From positions 1,488,001-1,552,000 of the forward strand of contig NZ_CP020892.1 in NCBI RefSeq assembly GCF_002163625.1: 64,000 bases of DNA, in the 5' to 3' direction. The notes beneath the pieces were generated by a model that was not told where the DNA came from, made no database searches, and saw nothing but the letters and a program-made list of their open reading frames with translations. The first letter of the stretch is position 1, and every line of letters begins with the position of its first letter. The position numbers and the translations under genes were made by a program. This DNA is from Pseudomonas sp. M30-35 (GTDB taxonomy: Bacteria > Pseudomonadota > Gammaproteobacteria > Pseudomonadales > Pseudomonadaceae). Shown piece by piece: positions 1 to 9,298 of this stretch.

Positions 1-1
1 T

Positions 2-1300
2 GACGGCGTGGCAGCGGCTAAAGCCGCTGGGCTGACTGTATTGATCACTGACCATCACTTGCCCGGGCCAGAGTTACCGGCGGCGGATGCCATCGTTAAC
101 CCCAACCAGCCTGGCTGTGAGTTTCCGAGTAAAGCCTTGGCCGGTGTTGGGGTTATGTTTTACGTGCTGCTGGCGCTGCGTGCGCGCTTGCGGACGAATG
201 GCTGGTTTACCAATCAAGCCATCCAAGAGCCGAATTTGGCTGAACTGCTTGATTTGGTTGCATTGGGCAGTGTTGCTGACGTGGTACCACTGGATGCCAA
301 TAACCGCATCCTGGTGCACCAGGGTTTAGCGCGGATTCGTGCCGGTCGTGCGCGTCCCGGCCTGCGCGCGGTGCTTGAGGTTGCAGGGCGCCAATACGGA
401 CGGATTACCTCTACTGATCTGGGCTTTATTCTTGGGCCACGCTTAAATGCTGCTGGGCGTCTGGATGATATGAGCCTCGGTATCGAGTGCCTGTTATGTG
501 AAGACGAAGCGCTGGCGCGCGATATGGCTGTGGAGCTTGATCAACTCAATCAGGACCGCAAAAGCATCGAACAAGGCATGCAGCGCGAAGCCTTGGCGCA
601 ACTCAAGGATTTGCCGATTGAAGACATGCCGTTTGGTTTGTGTCTATTCGAACCAGACTGGCATCAGGGCGTCATTGGGATTCTCGCCTCGCGTCTGAAA
701 GAGCGCTATCACCGACCAACCATTGCCTTCGCCGACGCTGGCGATGGTGCGTTAAAAGGCTCGGCGCGTTCGGTGCCAGGTTTTCATATTCGCGATGCGC
801 TGGACGCAGTTGCAGCCAAGCATCCGGGGTTGATCAGCAAGTTTGGCGGCCATGCGATGGCGGCGGGCTTGTCCTTGCCAGAGCTTAACTTTCCGGCATT
901 TGCCGAGGCATTCGATCACGAGGTGCGCCGTCAGTTGGTTGAGGATGATCTCACCGGCCGCTTGTTTTCAGATGGAACCCTGTCGCTTGCGGAGTACAAC
1001 CTTGAACTGGCGCGTGCGCTGCGTAATGCCGGGCCTTGGGGGCAACATTTCCCAGAGCCGCTTTTTCATGGTGCATTCCAGCTTGTGCAGCAGCGCTTGG
1101 TGGGTGAGAAGCACCTGAAAATGGTTTTGAAAACCGAATGTGGCGGACAAACCCTAGATGCCATCGCATTCAATATCGACCGCGACCAGTGGCCGAACCC
1201 GACCGTACGCTGGGTCGAACTGGCCTACAAACTTGACGTGAACGAATACCGTGGGAATGAGACGGTGCAACTGTTGGTTGCCCATCTGGCAGCCCGCTAA
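2..1300 (+). CDS. recJ: RecJ single-stranded-DNA exonuclease, 3' part (5' end outside window)
   Basis: The reading frame is open from the first base, so the gene starts upstream and only the last 432 codons are here. RecJ is the 5'-3' single-strand DNA exonuclease used in recombination and mismatch repair. The visible part begins just before the DHH motif (TDHHLPG), the metal-binding signature of the DHH phosphoesterase superfamily. It contains the DHHA1 region with the conserved glycines of KFGGHAMAAGLS (around residue 280 of the visible part) and then the C-terminal OB-like domain. The family is usually 560-580 residues, so about a quarter is missing. The frame is intact to the stop. The next gene starts 185 bases downstream. 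Identification is firm. Confidence 0.95.
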   Translation, partial: DGVAAAKAAGLTVLITDHHLPGPELPAADAIVNPNQPGCEFPSKALAGVGVMFYVLLALRARLRTNGWFTNQAIQEPNLAELLDLVALGSVADVVPLDANNRILVHQGLARIRAGRARPGLRAVLEVAGRQYGRITSTDLGFILGPRLNAAGRLDDMSLGIECLLCEDEALARDMAVELDQLNQDRKSIEQGMQREALAQLKDLPIEDMPFGLCLFEPDWHQGVIGILASRLKERYHRPTIAFADAGDGALKGSARSVPGFHIRDALDAVAAKHPGLISKFGGHAMAAGLSLPELNFPAFAEAFDHEVRRQLVEDDLTGRLFSDGTLSLAEYNLELARALRNAGPWGQHFPEPLFHGAFQLVQQRLVGEKHLKMVLKTECGGQTLDAIAFNIDRDQWPNPTVRWVELAYKLDVNEYRGNETVQLLVAHLAAR

Positions 1301-1484
1301 AGAGCCGCTGCGGCCATAATGGCTGGGCTGTGGCAACGCTCAGCTGCATTGATTGTGCGTCCATACTCCGCAATATTTCGATGCACTCTGTTTATAGGCT
1401 CTGCGCAACTGATGCGCTTAAATCCGGTCAACTTATTTAGACCTTCAGGTTTATAACGCCTTCAGACTCAGCGCGGAGAGTGCA

Positions 1485-2237
1485 ATGAACACACGTGGAC
1501 TGCTCGATCAATTACTCAAGTCGGGCCAAGACCTGATGCAACAAAAGTCATCAGGCCAGCAGAGCTCCAATAACCAGGGTTCGAACTCAAGCGGTGGTTT
1601 GAGCGATGTTTTGGGTGGCGTTTTGGGCAAGTCGGGCTCATCCGGTGGTTTGGGCAGCTTACTCTCTGGTGCAGGTGGCGGCGCGCTGGCGGCAGGCGCG
1701 ATGGGATTGTTGCTGGGCAATAAAAAGGCACGCAAATTTGGCGGTAAAGCCCTGACATACGGCGGCTTGGCAGCACTTGGCGTGATTGCTTACAAAGCCT
1801 ACGGCAACTGGCAATCCCAGCAAGCAGGTGTGCAGCAAGAACCGCAAACTATCGATCGCTTGCCCGCGCCAGAAGCAGAGATTCACAGCCAAGGCATTCT
1901 TAAAGCATTAGTGGCAGCAGCCAAGGCTGATGGCCATGTCGATGCCCGCGAACGTCAGTTGATTGAAGGTGAGCTAAGCAAGCTGGCTGATGATCAAACA
2001 TTACAGCGCTGGCTTGAGGCTGAGTTGAATAAGCCACTGGATCCGGCCGATGTGGCACGCGCCGCAACTACGCCAGAAATGGCTGCAGAAATGTATATCG
2101 CCAGTGTGCTGATGGTGGATGAAGAGCACTTTATGGAACGGGCCTATCTTGAAGAGTTGGCACGTCAACTCAAACTTGAGCCGGCATTGAAGCAGGAGCT
2201 GGAGGCGCAGGTGAGAGCTGAGCTTACTCAGGCTTAA
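1485..2237 (+). CDS. DUF533 (TerB-like) family protein, copy 1
   Basis: A 250-residue protein starting at an ATG with GCGGAGAG upstream. The N-terminal 60 residues are rich in Gly, Ser, Gln and Asn and probably flexible. A Gly/Ala-rich hydrophobic segment follows at about residues 60-105. The C-terminal 130 residues form an acidic helical domain with the TerB-like signature AAKADGHVDARERQLI. This arrangement is typical of DUF533 (YebE-like) inner-membrane proteins, whose role is unknown; TerB-like domains occur in tellurite-resistance and membrane-stress proteins. A second gene of the same design lies at 3116-3871, with a secreted AhpD-like gene on the opposite strand between them. Family assignment is confident; no function can be given. 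Confidence 0.85.
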   Translation: MNTRGLLDQLLKSGQDLMQQKSSGQQSSNNQGSNSSGGLSDVLGGVLGKSGSSGGLGSLLSGAGGGALAAGAMGLLLGNKKARKFGGKALTYGGLAALGVIAYKAYGNWQSQQAGVQQEPQTIDRLPAPEAEIHSQGILKALVAAAKADGHVDARERQLIEGELSKLADDQTLQRWLEAELNKPLDPADVARAATTPEMAAEMYIASVLMVDEEHFMERAYLEELARQLKLEPALKQELEAQVRAELTQA

Positions 2238-2257
2238 ATTACTGCGTCAGCCTGACT

Positions 2258-2292
2258 CCCTTCTGCCAGCTGACTCAAATTAGGCAGAAGGG
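2258..2292. terminator. Bidirectional terminator-like hairpin
   Basis: A perfect 10-bp stem (CCCTTCTGCC at 2258-2267 pairing with GGCAGAAGGG at 2283-2292) encloses a 15-base loop between two convergent genes. There is no long T-run on either side, so termination is inferred from position and stem strength. Confidence 0.5.
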
Positions 2293-2307
2293 GAAGGCGG
2301 CTCAAAG

Positions 2308-2892
2308 CTATTTGCTTGGGGCTGCATTGCTTGCTTCATCAGCCACGTAGGCTGTTTTACCTTGAGCGAGGAAGAGGCGCGACCACACGCTCATCAGAAT
2401 CGCACAGTTGGTTAACTCTTCTTTCTCGGTTGCGCTGTAGCCGACCGCATCAAGTTGCGCGTATACGACTGGCATGGCGGCGTTATCCACCTTGGCCAAT
2501 GCTTCGGCATAAGCCAGCGCCGCGCGCTCTTTATCGCTAAACAGTTCACTGCGACGCCAAGTGGATATCGAGCTGACCTTGGCCGGTGCGATACCCGACT
2601 CAAGTGCGTCTTTGGTGTGGAATACGACGCAGTAATTGCAGTTGTCCACCTGGCCGACACGCAGCCGTACCATCTCCGCGATTTGCGGTGCCAGCTTCAA
2701 TGATTTGTTGCGCGAGCCGTAGTTCTTGGCCCATTGAGTGGGCAGCTTTAGGTAGTTGGACTCGTTGGTTGACAGGCGCGTGGTCTTGAAAGCGATGTTG
2801 TCAAAACTTTGGTGGGTGATATCGGCAGCGCTGGCGGTGCCTACAACGCCTGCCAAAATGCAGGCGGCTAGGGTAATGGTCTTGCGTATCAT
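2308..2892 (-). CDS. Secreted AhpD-like carboxymuconolactone decarboxylase family protein
   Basis: A 194-residue protein with a clear Sec signal peptide: basic MIRK, a hydrophobic core, and an Ala-x-Ala-like cleavage site near residue 23. The remainder matches the AhpD-like alpha-helical fold. The redox motif is DNCNYCVVFH (Cys85, Cys88, His92), the CxxC-x3-His signature of alkylhydroperoxidase-type proteins. Family members act in peroxide or thiol redox reactions or in decarboxylation. Most are cytoplasmic, so the signal peptide is notable and would place this CxxC protein in the periplasm. It stands alone on its strand between two DUF533 genes. The substrate is unknown. Confidence 0.85.
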   Translation of the reverse strand: MIRKTITLAACILAGVVGTASAADITHQSFDNIAFKTTRLSTNESNYLKLPTQWAKNYGSRNKSLKLAPQIAEMVRLRVGQVDNCNYCVVFHTKDALESGIAPAKVSSISTWRRSELFSDKERAALAYAEALAKVDNAAMPVVYAQLDAVGYSATEKEELTNCAILMSVWSRLFLAQGKTAYVADEASNAAPSK

Positions 2893-3115
2893 TTTTCACA
2901 GTTCCTTTGCTTGATCAATCCGCATAACGCGTGCGCGCTAAGCTCCATTTTGCGCGGGCTCATAGTACTTAGGATGATTCACCGCCACAAGGCAAGCAGC
3001 TTGCCCGCCTGTTTCAACCTGTGCGCGGCAGTTAGGCCAACTGCTGGTGCAGAGTGTGTTGCTGGTCTATCGTTTACTGCCTTATATGCGGTGTATCAAG
3101 GCAATGGAGGCACAG

Positions 3116-3871
3116 ATGAACACTAGCGGTTTGCTTGAACAATTATTACGCGCGGGGTTGTCCGGGCAGGGAGGCTCTAGCCGAGGCGCAGGCGGTATGG
3201 CTGGAGGGCTTGGTGGCGTATTAGGTAGTGCGCTCGGCGGTCTGCTTGGTGGCTCGAGCAGTACTTCAGGTGGTGCTGGAGGCTTGGGTGGCCTGGGTGA
3301 TTTGCTCGGCGGCTCAGGACCGGCGGGCCAGACAACTCAGTCGCGAGGCACTAACGCCAACAGCAGTGGCGGGATGAGCATGGGCAGTTTGGCCACGCTG
3401 GGTATGCTGGCTTATCAGGCGTACAGCGCTTGGCAAAAAAGTCAGGCACAGACCTCAGCAGCTCGTCCGGCAGCCATGGCGATGCCGCAAACTGTCGACA
3501 TGCTCGCAGGCCCTGAAGTTGAAGAGCACAGTCACGCGATATTGCGTGCGCTGATTGCTGCGTCCAAGGCTGATGGGCGAGTTGATGAACAAGAGAAGAA
3601 GCTGATCTACGCCGAAATAGCCAAAATGACTTCTGACCCCGATCTGCAAAGCTGGTTGGATCAGGAAGTACGCAGTCCACTGGATGCCGCAGCGGTTGCC
3701 CAGGCAGCGAATAGCCCAGAAATGGCGGCTGAAATGTACCTGGCCAGTGCCATGTTGATTGGTGCTCAAGAGGGTGGTGAACGACAGTATCTCAATGATC
3801 TGGCTAGCCAACTACAGCTGGAGCCTGGCTTGCAGGCTCAACTGGAAGCGCACGCCGGTCTGCCGGGCTGA
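3116..3871 (+). CDS. DUF533 (TerB-like) family protein, copy 2
   Basis: The reading frame extends upstream to 3047, but GGAGG lies about 7 bases before the ATG at 3116, and only this start gives the MNTSGLLEQLL beginning that parallels MNTRGLLDQLL of the copy at 1485. The protein has 251 residues. It shows a long Gly/Ser-rich N-terminal region, a short hydrophobic stretch (GSLATLGMLAYQAYSAW) and a C-terminal TerB-like helical domain (AASKADGRVDEQEKKLI). The two copies share the same domain order and the EMAAEMY motif, so they are probably an old duplication. Membrane-associated, function unknown. Confidence 0.85.
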   Translation: MNTSGLLEQLLRAGLSGQGGSSRGAGGMAGGLGGVLGSALGGLLGGSSSTSGGAGGLGGLGDLLGGSGPAGQTTQSRGTNANSSGGMSMGSLATLGMLAYQAYSAWQKSQAQTSAARPAAMAMPQTVDMLAGPEVEEHSHAILRALIAASKADGRVDEQEKKLIYAEIAKMTSDPDLQSWLDQEVRSPLDAAAVAQAANSPEMAAEMYLASAMLIGAQEGGERQYLNDLASQLQLEPGLQAQLEAHAGLPG

Positions 3872-3900
3872 TCGGTAGTTGCAAATATCAGGACAAACTT

Positions 3901-3925
3901 TGCCGGCCGCGCTCTGCGGCTGGCA
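3901..3925 (+). terminator. Hairpin after the second DUF533 gene
   Basis: TGCCGGCCGC and GCGGCTGGCA form a 10-bp stem with one G-T pair around a 5-base loop, 30 bases past the stop codon. No T-run follows, so this is only a possible terminator. Confidence 0.35.
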
Positions 3926-4040
3926 GTGTCTCGCACGTGTTTGGCTCGCATGGCCCCCCCGACAAATGGATCGTTCTGTTAGCCCGCTTAAGCGGTTAGG
4001 CTGAGCCGTGACCGAATAAAAATTAGAAAGCGAGGCGTCA

Positions 4041-5717
4041 ATGCAGCAACTTCTCGAGAGTTATGACTATCTGATCGTCGGCGCTGGACCCGCGGGGTGC
4101 CTGCTGGCTAATCGCTTGTCTGCCGACCCCAGCGTGCAAGTGTTGCTGCTTGAGGCGGGAGGGCGCGATAACTATCCGTGGATTCATATTCCGGTGGGTT
4201 ACCTCTATTGCATTGGCAATCCGCGTACAGACTGGTGTTATGACACCGTTGCCGAGGCTGGGCTTAATGGTCGTGCGCTGAAGTATCCGCGCGGTCGGGT
4301 GCTCGGCGGCAGTTCCTCAATCAACGGCATGATTTATATGCGTGGTCAGCGCCAGGACTACGATGGCTGGGCGGCTGCGGGCAATACAGGTTGGTCTTGG
4401 GATGAAGTATTGCCGATCTTCAAGCGCAGCGAAAATCACTACGCCGGTGACAGCGAATTGCACGGCGGCCAGGGTGAGTGGCGAGTCGAGCAGCAGCGCC
4501 TGAAGTGGGATGTGCTGGAGTCGTTCAGGCAGGCCGCAGCACAAACTGGGATCGCCAGCATCGAAGACTTCAACGGCGGTGATAACGAAGGCTGCAGTTA
4601 CTTTCAGGTTAACCAGCGCCGCGGTGTGCGCTGGAATGCCTCGAAAGCATTTTTGCGTGGGGTCGAGCACCGTGCAAACCTGCATGTTGTAACTGACGCT
4701 GACGTGCAGCGGGTAATCTTGGCCGATGGTCGGGCCCAAGGTGTACAGGTGCAACATCAAGGGCGTGAGCAGACGGTTAGGGCGCGCCGAGAAGTCATTT
4801 TGTGTGCCGGGGCGATTGGCTCACCTGCGTTGTTGCAACGCTCCGGCATTGGTCCGCGACCGTTATTGGAACGCTTGGGTATCACTGTCCAACATGACTT
4901 ACCGGGGGTTGGCGAAAACCTTCAAGACCACCTGCAATTACGCCTAATTTATAAAGTAAGCGGGGTCAAAACCCTCAATCAAATAGCCTCGAAACTGACC
5001 GGGAAAATGGCCATGGGTCTTGAGTATTTGCTCAAGCGCAGCGGTCCGCTTGCGATGGCGCCAAGCCAGTTAGGTGCTTTTGCCCGTTCGAGCGCTGAGC
5101 AAACCAGCGCTAACTTGGAATATCACGTGCAACCCTTGTCGCTCGAGCGCTTTGGCGAGCCGTTGCATGCTTTTCCGGCGTTTACCGCTTCAGTGTGCAA
5201 TCTGCGACCGTTTAGCCGCGGCAAGGTCGAAATTAATTCGCTCGACAGCACTGCAACGCCGTTGATTCAACCTAATTATCTAAGTGATCCGCGTGATTTA
5301 CAGGTGGCTGCAGAAGCTATTCGACTCACTCGCCGGATTGTCGCTGCGCCGGCGCTGGCGGCCTTCAAACCTGAGGAATACAAGCCCGGCCCGAGTTATC
5401 AGAGTGACCAGGATTTGTACCGTGCGGCAGCAGAGATAGGCACTACCATTTTTCACCCAGTCGGCACCTGCAAGATGGGGCAAGGCGCCGATGCGGTGGT
5501 AGATGCACAGTTGCGGGTACACGGTGTTCCCGGTTTGCGAGTCGCCGATGCCTCAATTATGCCAAGCATCGTTTCGGGTAATACCTGCTCGCCCGTACTG
5601 ATGATCGCGGAAAAAGCAGCGCAGATGATCATGCAAAGCCATTCAACAGCTATGGTTAATAGGGCGCATGCTGATTCGCTTACGCAAGGAGTTCGTGAGC
5701 CGGTAAGCAGCGAGTAA
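4041..5717 (+). CDS. GMC-family FAD-dependent oxidoreductase (choline/alcohol dehydrogenase type)
   Basis: A 558-residue protein of normal length for glucose-methanol-choline oxidoreductases. The FAD dinucleotide-binding motif is at the N terminus (IVGAGPAGCLLANRL, about residues 12-26). The GMC signature 1 region follows (GRVLGGSSSINGMIYMRG, about 90-107), then signature 2 (GAIGSPALLQRSGIG, about 257-271). The C-terminal active site includes IFHPVGTCKMG and VSGNTCSPVLMIAEKAA, giving the His and Asn catalytic positions. There is no signal peptide. Such enzymes oxidise choline, aliphatic or aromatic alcohols to aldehydes, passing electrons to quinones or oxygen; the substrate cannot be read from sequence. 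It lies alone between the DUF533 gene and the wsp operon, as in P. aeruginosa. Confidence 0.9.
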   Translation: MQQLLESYDYLIVGAGPAGCLLANRLSADPSVQVLLLEAGGRDNYPWIHIPVGYLYCIGNPRTDWCYDTVAEAGLNGRALKYPRGRVLGGSSSINGMIYMRGQRQDYDGWAAAGNTGWSWDEVLPIFKRSENHYAGDSELHGGQGEWRVEQQRLKWDVLESFRQAAAQTGIASIEDFNGGDNEGCSYFQVNQRRGVRWNASKAFLRGVEHRANLHVVTDADVQRVILADGRAQGVQVQHQGREQTVRARREVILCAGAIGSPALLQRSGIGPRPLLERLGITVQHDLPGVGENLQDHLQLRLIYKVSGVKTLNQIASKLTGKMAMGLEYLLKRSGPLAMAPSQLGAFARSSAEQTSANLEYHVQPLSLERFGEPLHAFPAFTASVCNLRPFSRGKVEINSLDSTATPLIQPNYLSDPRDLQVAAEAIRLTRRIVAAPALAAFKPEEYKPGPSYQSDQDLYRAAAEIGTTIFHPVGTCKMGQGADAVVDAQLRVHGVPGLRVADASIMPSIVSGNTCSPVLMIAEKAAQMIMQSHSTAMVNRAHADSLTQGVREPVSSE

Positions 5718-5853
5718 CTATATTCGAAAGTGCGAAGCTGCTTTAGATAAGTCACTTGCAGTCGATAGAGTGAGTCACTAGAGTCGCCGCCATAGCGTTA
5801 AGCTATAGGCTGCGGATCTGCGTTGAATTTAGTACTTGAGATCGGGGAAAACT

Positions 5854-7494
5854 GTGAAGAACTGGACTGTTCGGCTGCGTATTGTTGCTAGTTTTGCGGT
5901 TGTCATTGCCATTCTGCTGCTACTTGCAGCCTATACATATACCGGTCTGCTGAGTATCGACGAAGAGGCCGATGTAGTACTGGACGATGCTGTTCCTGGC
6001 CTGTACGAGATTTCCAAGATCCGCAGTGTGTGGGTTGAGCATATGCTCATGACCCAGCAGCGTTTGCTTGTCGCATCTGCACGTACGGGTGGTTCTGAGT
6101 CAACGGGGCAGGGCGAATACGCGAAGAGTTATGCGGCCAGTGAAAAGCTGCTCGACAAAGAAATTGAGTTGTATAAACAAACCGTCTTTGACACCGCCGA
6201 CAGAGAGCTTTTAGCTGGCTTTGAGCAAGACCGCATTGAATACCTGAAGCTCCACGCAGAATTTAAGACATTGGTCAGTCAAGGCAGGCTTGACCAAGCC
6301 TCAGCGTTGATTCGAGGCCCGCTTGCCAGCAAATGGCTGGAAGGTCAGGAGCAGCTTCACCAACTGGTCGATTTAAACCGTAGCAACGCCAAACTGGCGG
6401 TTGAGGACATAGCGTCTTCAGTGCGCGCACTGGAAATCAGTATCTTGATTGCTGTGTTGCTGGCCATGCTGATCGCCAGTATTTGCGGTTTCTTGCTATT
6501 GCGCGCCATTACCACACCAATTAAAACAATCGTACGGACGTTGCGAGTGATGGGCGAAGGTGATTTGTCGGTACGCCTCGACCTGCAACGCAACGATGAA
6601 TTCAATGCGATTGAACTCGGTTTCAATGAGATGAGTGAGGCGCTGAAGTCGTTGGTGACTCAGGCGCAACGCTCAGCTGTGCAGATGACAACGGCGGTAA
6701 CTGAAATCGCCGCGACCTCCAAGCAACAACAAGCCACTGTCACTGAAACCGCCGCGACCACCACCGAGATTGGTGCAACTTCGCGTGAGATTACCGCCAC
6801 TGCACGCGATCTGGTGCGCACCATGGATGAGGTTTCCGGTACCGCCGAACAAACCTCAGTTCTGGCAGGCTCGGGCCAGCTTGGCCTGACACGCATGGAG
6901 GACACCATGCATCAGGTAATGGGCGCGGCTGATCTGGTTAATGCCAAGCTGGCGATTCTCAATGAAAAGGCTGGCAATATTAATCACGTGGTCACCACGA
7001 TTGTTAAGTTTGCTGATCAAACTAACTTGTTATCCCTGAATGCTGCGATCGAGGCTGAAAAGGCCGGTGAATATGGTCGTGGTTTTGCGGTTGTAGCCAC
7101 CGAAGTGCGCCGCCTTGCAGACCAGACGGCAGTGGCGACTTACGACATTGAACAAATGGTCCGAGAAATTCAGTCCGCGGTATCTGCCGGGGTGATGGGC
7201 ATGGACAAGTTCTCGGAAGAAGTGCGTCGCGGAATTACAGAAGTTGGCCAAATGGGTGAGCAACTGTCGCAAATTATCCATCAGGTTCAAGCGCTGGCCC
7301 CGCGCGTGCAGATGGTCAATGAGGGCATGCAAGCACAGGCGACGGGTGCCGAGCAGATCAACCAAGCGTTAGTTCAATTGGGTGAGGCCAGCGGTCAGAC
7401 CGTTGAATCGCTGCGTCAGACAGGGTCGGCAATTGATGAGTTAAATCAGGTGGCTGGCAGCCTGCGTTCCGGCGTTAGCCGTTTTAAGGTTTAA
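5854..7494 (+). CDS. wspA: WspA, membrane-bound methyl-accepting receptor of the Wsp system
   Basis: Receptor that senses surface contact and activates the WspE kinase. The GTG at 5854 ([10 protein letters not shown]) is preferred over the TTG at 5836 because GGGG lies at the right distance and WspA proteins begin this way; this gives 546 residues. Visible features are a transmembrane segment at about 10-30, a periplasmic four-helix sensor region, a second membrane segment ([20 protein letters not shown]), a HAMP domain, then a long coiled-coil signalling domain. The highly conserved hairpin tip reads [20 protein letters not shown]. Gln/Glu and Thr-rich heptads flanking it are likely methylation sites for WspC and WspF. 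First gene of a seven-gene operon with overlapping or closely spaced members. Confidence 0.95.
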   Translation: MKNWTVRLRIVASFAVVIAILLLLAAYTYTGLLSIDEEADVVLDDAVPGLYEISKIRSVWVEHMLMTQQRLLVASARTGGSESTGQGEYAKSYAASEKLLDKEIELYKQTVFDTADRELLAGFEQDRIEYLKLHAEFKTLVSQGRLDQASALIRGPLASKWLEGQEQLHQLVDLNRSNAKLAVEDIASSVRALEISILIAVLLAMLIASICGFLLLRAITTPIKTIVRTLRVMGEGDLSVRLDLQRNDEFNAIELGFNEMSEALKSLVTQAQRSAVQMTTAVTEIAATSKQQQATVTETAATTTEIGATSREITATARDLVRTMDEVSGTAEQTSVLAGSGQLGLTRMEDTMHQVMGAADLVNAKLAILNEKAGNINHVVTTIVKFADQTNLLSLNAAIEAEKAGEYGRGFAVVATEVRRLADQTAVATYDIEQMVREIQSAVSAGVMGMDKFSEEVRRGITEVGQMGEQLSQIIHQVQALAPRVQMVNEGMQAQATGAEQINQALVQLGEASGQTVESLRQTGSAIDELNQVAGSLRSGVSRFKV

Positions 7495-7500
7495 GCATCA

Positions 7501-8019
7501 ATGAGCCTGCGAGCCAATTATCAGCAAGCTCGCCGCCAGCAAGGTGAGTTGCACTTGCTGTTTTCGCTGGGTGACGACCGCTATGCGCTTGATGTCCATG
7601 CCATTAGCGTGGTGTTGCCATTGCAGCAGCTCAAGCAAATACCTGATGCGCCAAAGTGGGTTTCAGGTTTGTTTGTATTTCGCGGTGAACCGTTGCTGGT
7701 GATTGATCTTAGCCATTTGGCACTTTCCAAACCCGCACAAAAGCGAGCCAGTACCCGTTTGGTCGTGGTCAAGTATTTATCGGCGGACGGCCAGCCCGTC
7801 CAGCTTGGCTTAATCCTTGAGCAAGCTACTGATACCCAGCGCTTGCTAAAGGAGGGTTTCAGCCCTAATCCGCTGCAAAATCCGCAGACACCCTACTTGG
7901 GCATGGTTCAACAAACCCCGCAAGGGATGGTTCAGCGCATCAGTGTTGAGCGGTTGTTGACTGATGAGGTGCGAGCGCTGCTGCTGCGTAATGCAGCGGA
8001 TGATTCTGCTTATGGATGA
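7501..8019 (+). CDS. wspB: WspB, CheW-like coupling protein
   Basis: A 172-residue CheW-domain protein that links receptor WspA to kinase WspE. The CheW fold is recognisable from LLFSLGDDRYALDVHAISVV near the start and from VSGLFVFRGEPLLVIDL in the middle. It starts 6 bases after wspA stops and its last 8 bases overlap wspC, which indicates translational coupling. Wsp systems have two CheW-like adaptors, this one and WspD. Identification rests on domain plus operon position. Confidence 0.93.
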   Translation: MSLRANYQQARRQQGELHLLFSLGDDRYALDVHAISVVLPLQQLKQIPDAPKWVSGLFVFRGEPLLVIDLSHLALSKPAQKRASTRLVVVKYLSADGQPVQLGLILEQATDTQRLLKEGFSPNPLQNPQTPYLGMVQQTPQGMVQRISVERLLTDEVRALLLRNAADDSAYG

Positions 8020-9298
8020 TCGGTTTGAGCAGTTACTCAAGCGCAAAATCGGCCTGGACGTTGAGTCTGTTGGGCAGGTGGTGCTTGAGCGAGCGATACG
8101 TCAACGCATCAAAGCCACGGCCAGCGGCGATGAGGATAGTTATTGGCAGCAGCTACACGTATCCCCGGCTGAGCAACTTGCCTTGGTTGAGGCGGTTGTG
8201 GTGCCTGAAACCTGGTTTTTTCGTTATCCAGAATCATTCAGTCAGTTGGTAAAGTTGGCGCAAGCTCGGCTAACCGAACTAAAGCATGCACGCCCGCTGC
8301 GAATTATCAGTTTGCCATGCTCGACGGGTGAGGAACCCTATTCGATTGTCATGGCCTTGCTCGATGACGGCCTGGCACCACAGTCGTTTGAAGTCGATGC
8401 GCTGGATGTCAGTGAACGGGTTATTCAACTGGCCAGTGAAGGGGTATACGGGCGCAATTCATTTCGCGGCGATTCCCTGGGCTTTCGTGATCGTCATTTC
8501 AGTGTTGAGGGCGATCGCTATTTGCTGGATCAATCGGTGCGTGAAAAAGTGAATTTGCAATGTAGCAACTTGTTCGCCACGAATTTGCATAGCACGCGCC
8601 AACCCTATGATTTCGTCTTTTGCCGCAATCTGTTGATCTATTTCGATAGGCCCACACAGCTACAGGCCTTGCAGACTTTGAAACGCTTATTGGCGCCGGG
8701 TGGTGCGATGTTTACCGGGCCGGCTGAGACCGGTTTGTTCAGCCAGAACGGTATGCAGGCATTGGCGGCGCCGCTGAGCTTTGTGTTTAAAGTAGCCGAT
8801 GTCAGCCCGCCAGTATCGAAGCCAAGCGCAGGCTTGAGCTTTCAAACTCAATCTCAGGCAGCACGGCCATTACAGCCGGTCGCAAAACCGGTCATGGCTA
8901 AACCGCGGCAAGCTAATGTGAGCAAACCAGCATTGGCAGAGTTGCATTCGAGTGCTGAAGGTAGTGCAGTAACCAAGGCAGACACAGCAGCGGCTGAGTT
9001 GAGTGCAATTGAAGCATTGGCCAACAGCGGGCGCACCGCTGAGGCGTTAAAAGCCTGTCACCTGTTGTTAGACACGCACGGTGCCAGCGCCGGGCTGTTT
9101 TATTGGCTTGGATTGCTCAGTGATACCGTTGGCGATAGCGATGCCGCGCAGAATTTTTACCGCAAAGCACTCTATCTCGAGCCTGAACATATTGAGGCGT
9201 TATCGCACCTGGCGATGTTGCTGGAAGCCCGAGGTGATCAGGCCGGCGCCCGACGGTTGCGGCAGCGTGCGAGCCGTGGAGTAAATAACAGTGGTTGA
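8012..9298 (+). CDS. wspC: WspC, CheR-type receptor methyltransferase with TPR tail
   Basis: A SAM-dependent methyltransferase that methylates glutamates of WspA. The start at 8012 (MDDRFEQLLKRKIGL) is chosen over upstream ATGs because it gives a normal CheR N-terminal helical domain and overlaps wspB by 8 bases; length 428. The CheR catalytic domain shows the motif SLPCSTGEEPYSIVMALLD for SAM binding and FVFCRNLLIYFDRPTQ further on. A low-complexity Pro/Ala/Lys linker (about residues 270-325) leads to a C-terminal tetratricopeptide segment (FYWLGLLSDTVGDSDAAQNF, then YRKALYLEPEHIEALSHLAM). The TPR tail is typical of WspC. Confidence 0.93.
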   Translation: MDDRFEQLLKRKIGLDVESVGQVVLERAIRQRIKATASGDEDSYWQQLHVSPAEQLALVEAVVVPETWFFRYPESFSQLVKLAQARLTELKHARPLRIISLPCSTGEEPYSIVMALLDDGLAPQSFEVDALDVSERVIQLASEGVYGRNSFRGDSLGFRDRHFSVEGDRYLLDQSVREKVNLQCSNLFATNLHSTRQPYDFVFCRNLLIYFDRPTQLQALQTLKRLLAPGGAMFTGPAETGLFSQNGMQALAAPLSFVFKVADVSPPVSKPSAGLSFQTQSQAARPLQPVAKPVMAKPRQANVSKPALAELHSSAEGSAVTKADTAAAELSAIEALANSGRTAEALKACHLLLDTHGASAGLFYWLGLLSDTVGDSDAAQNFYRKALYLEPEHIEALSHLAMLLEARGDQAGARRLRQRASRGVNNSG

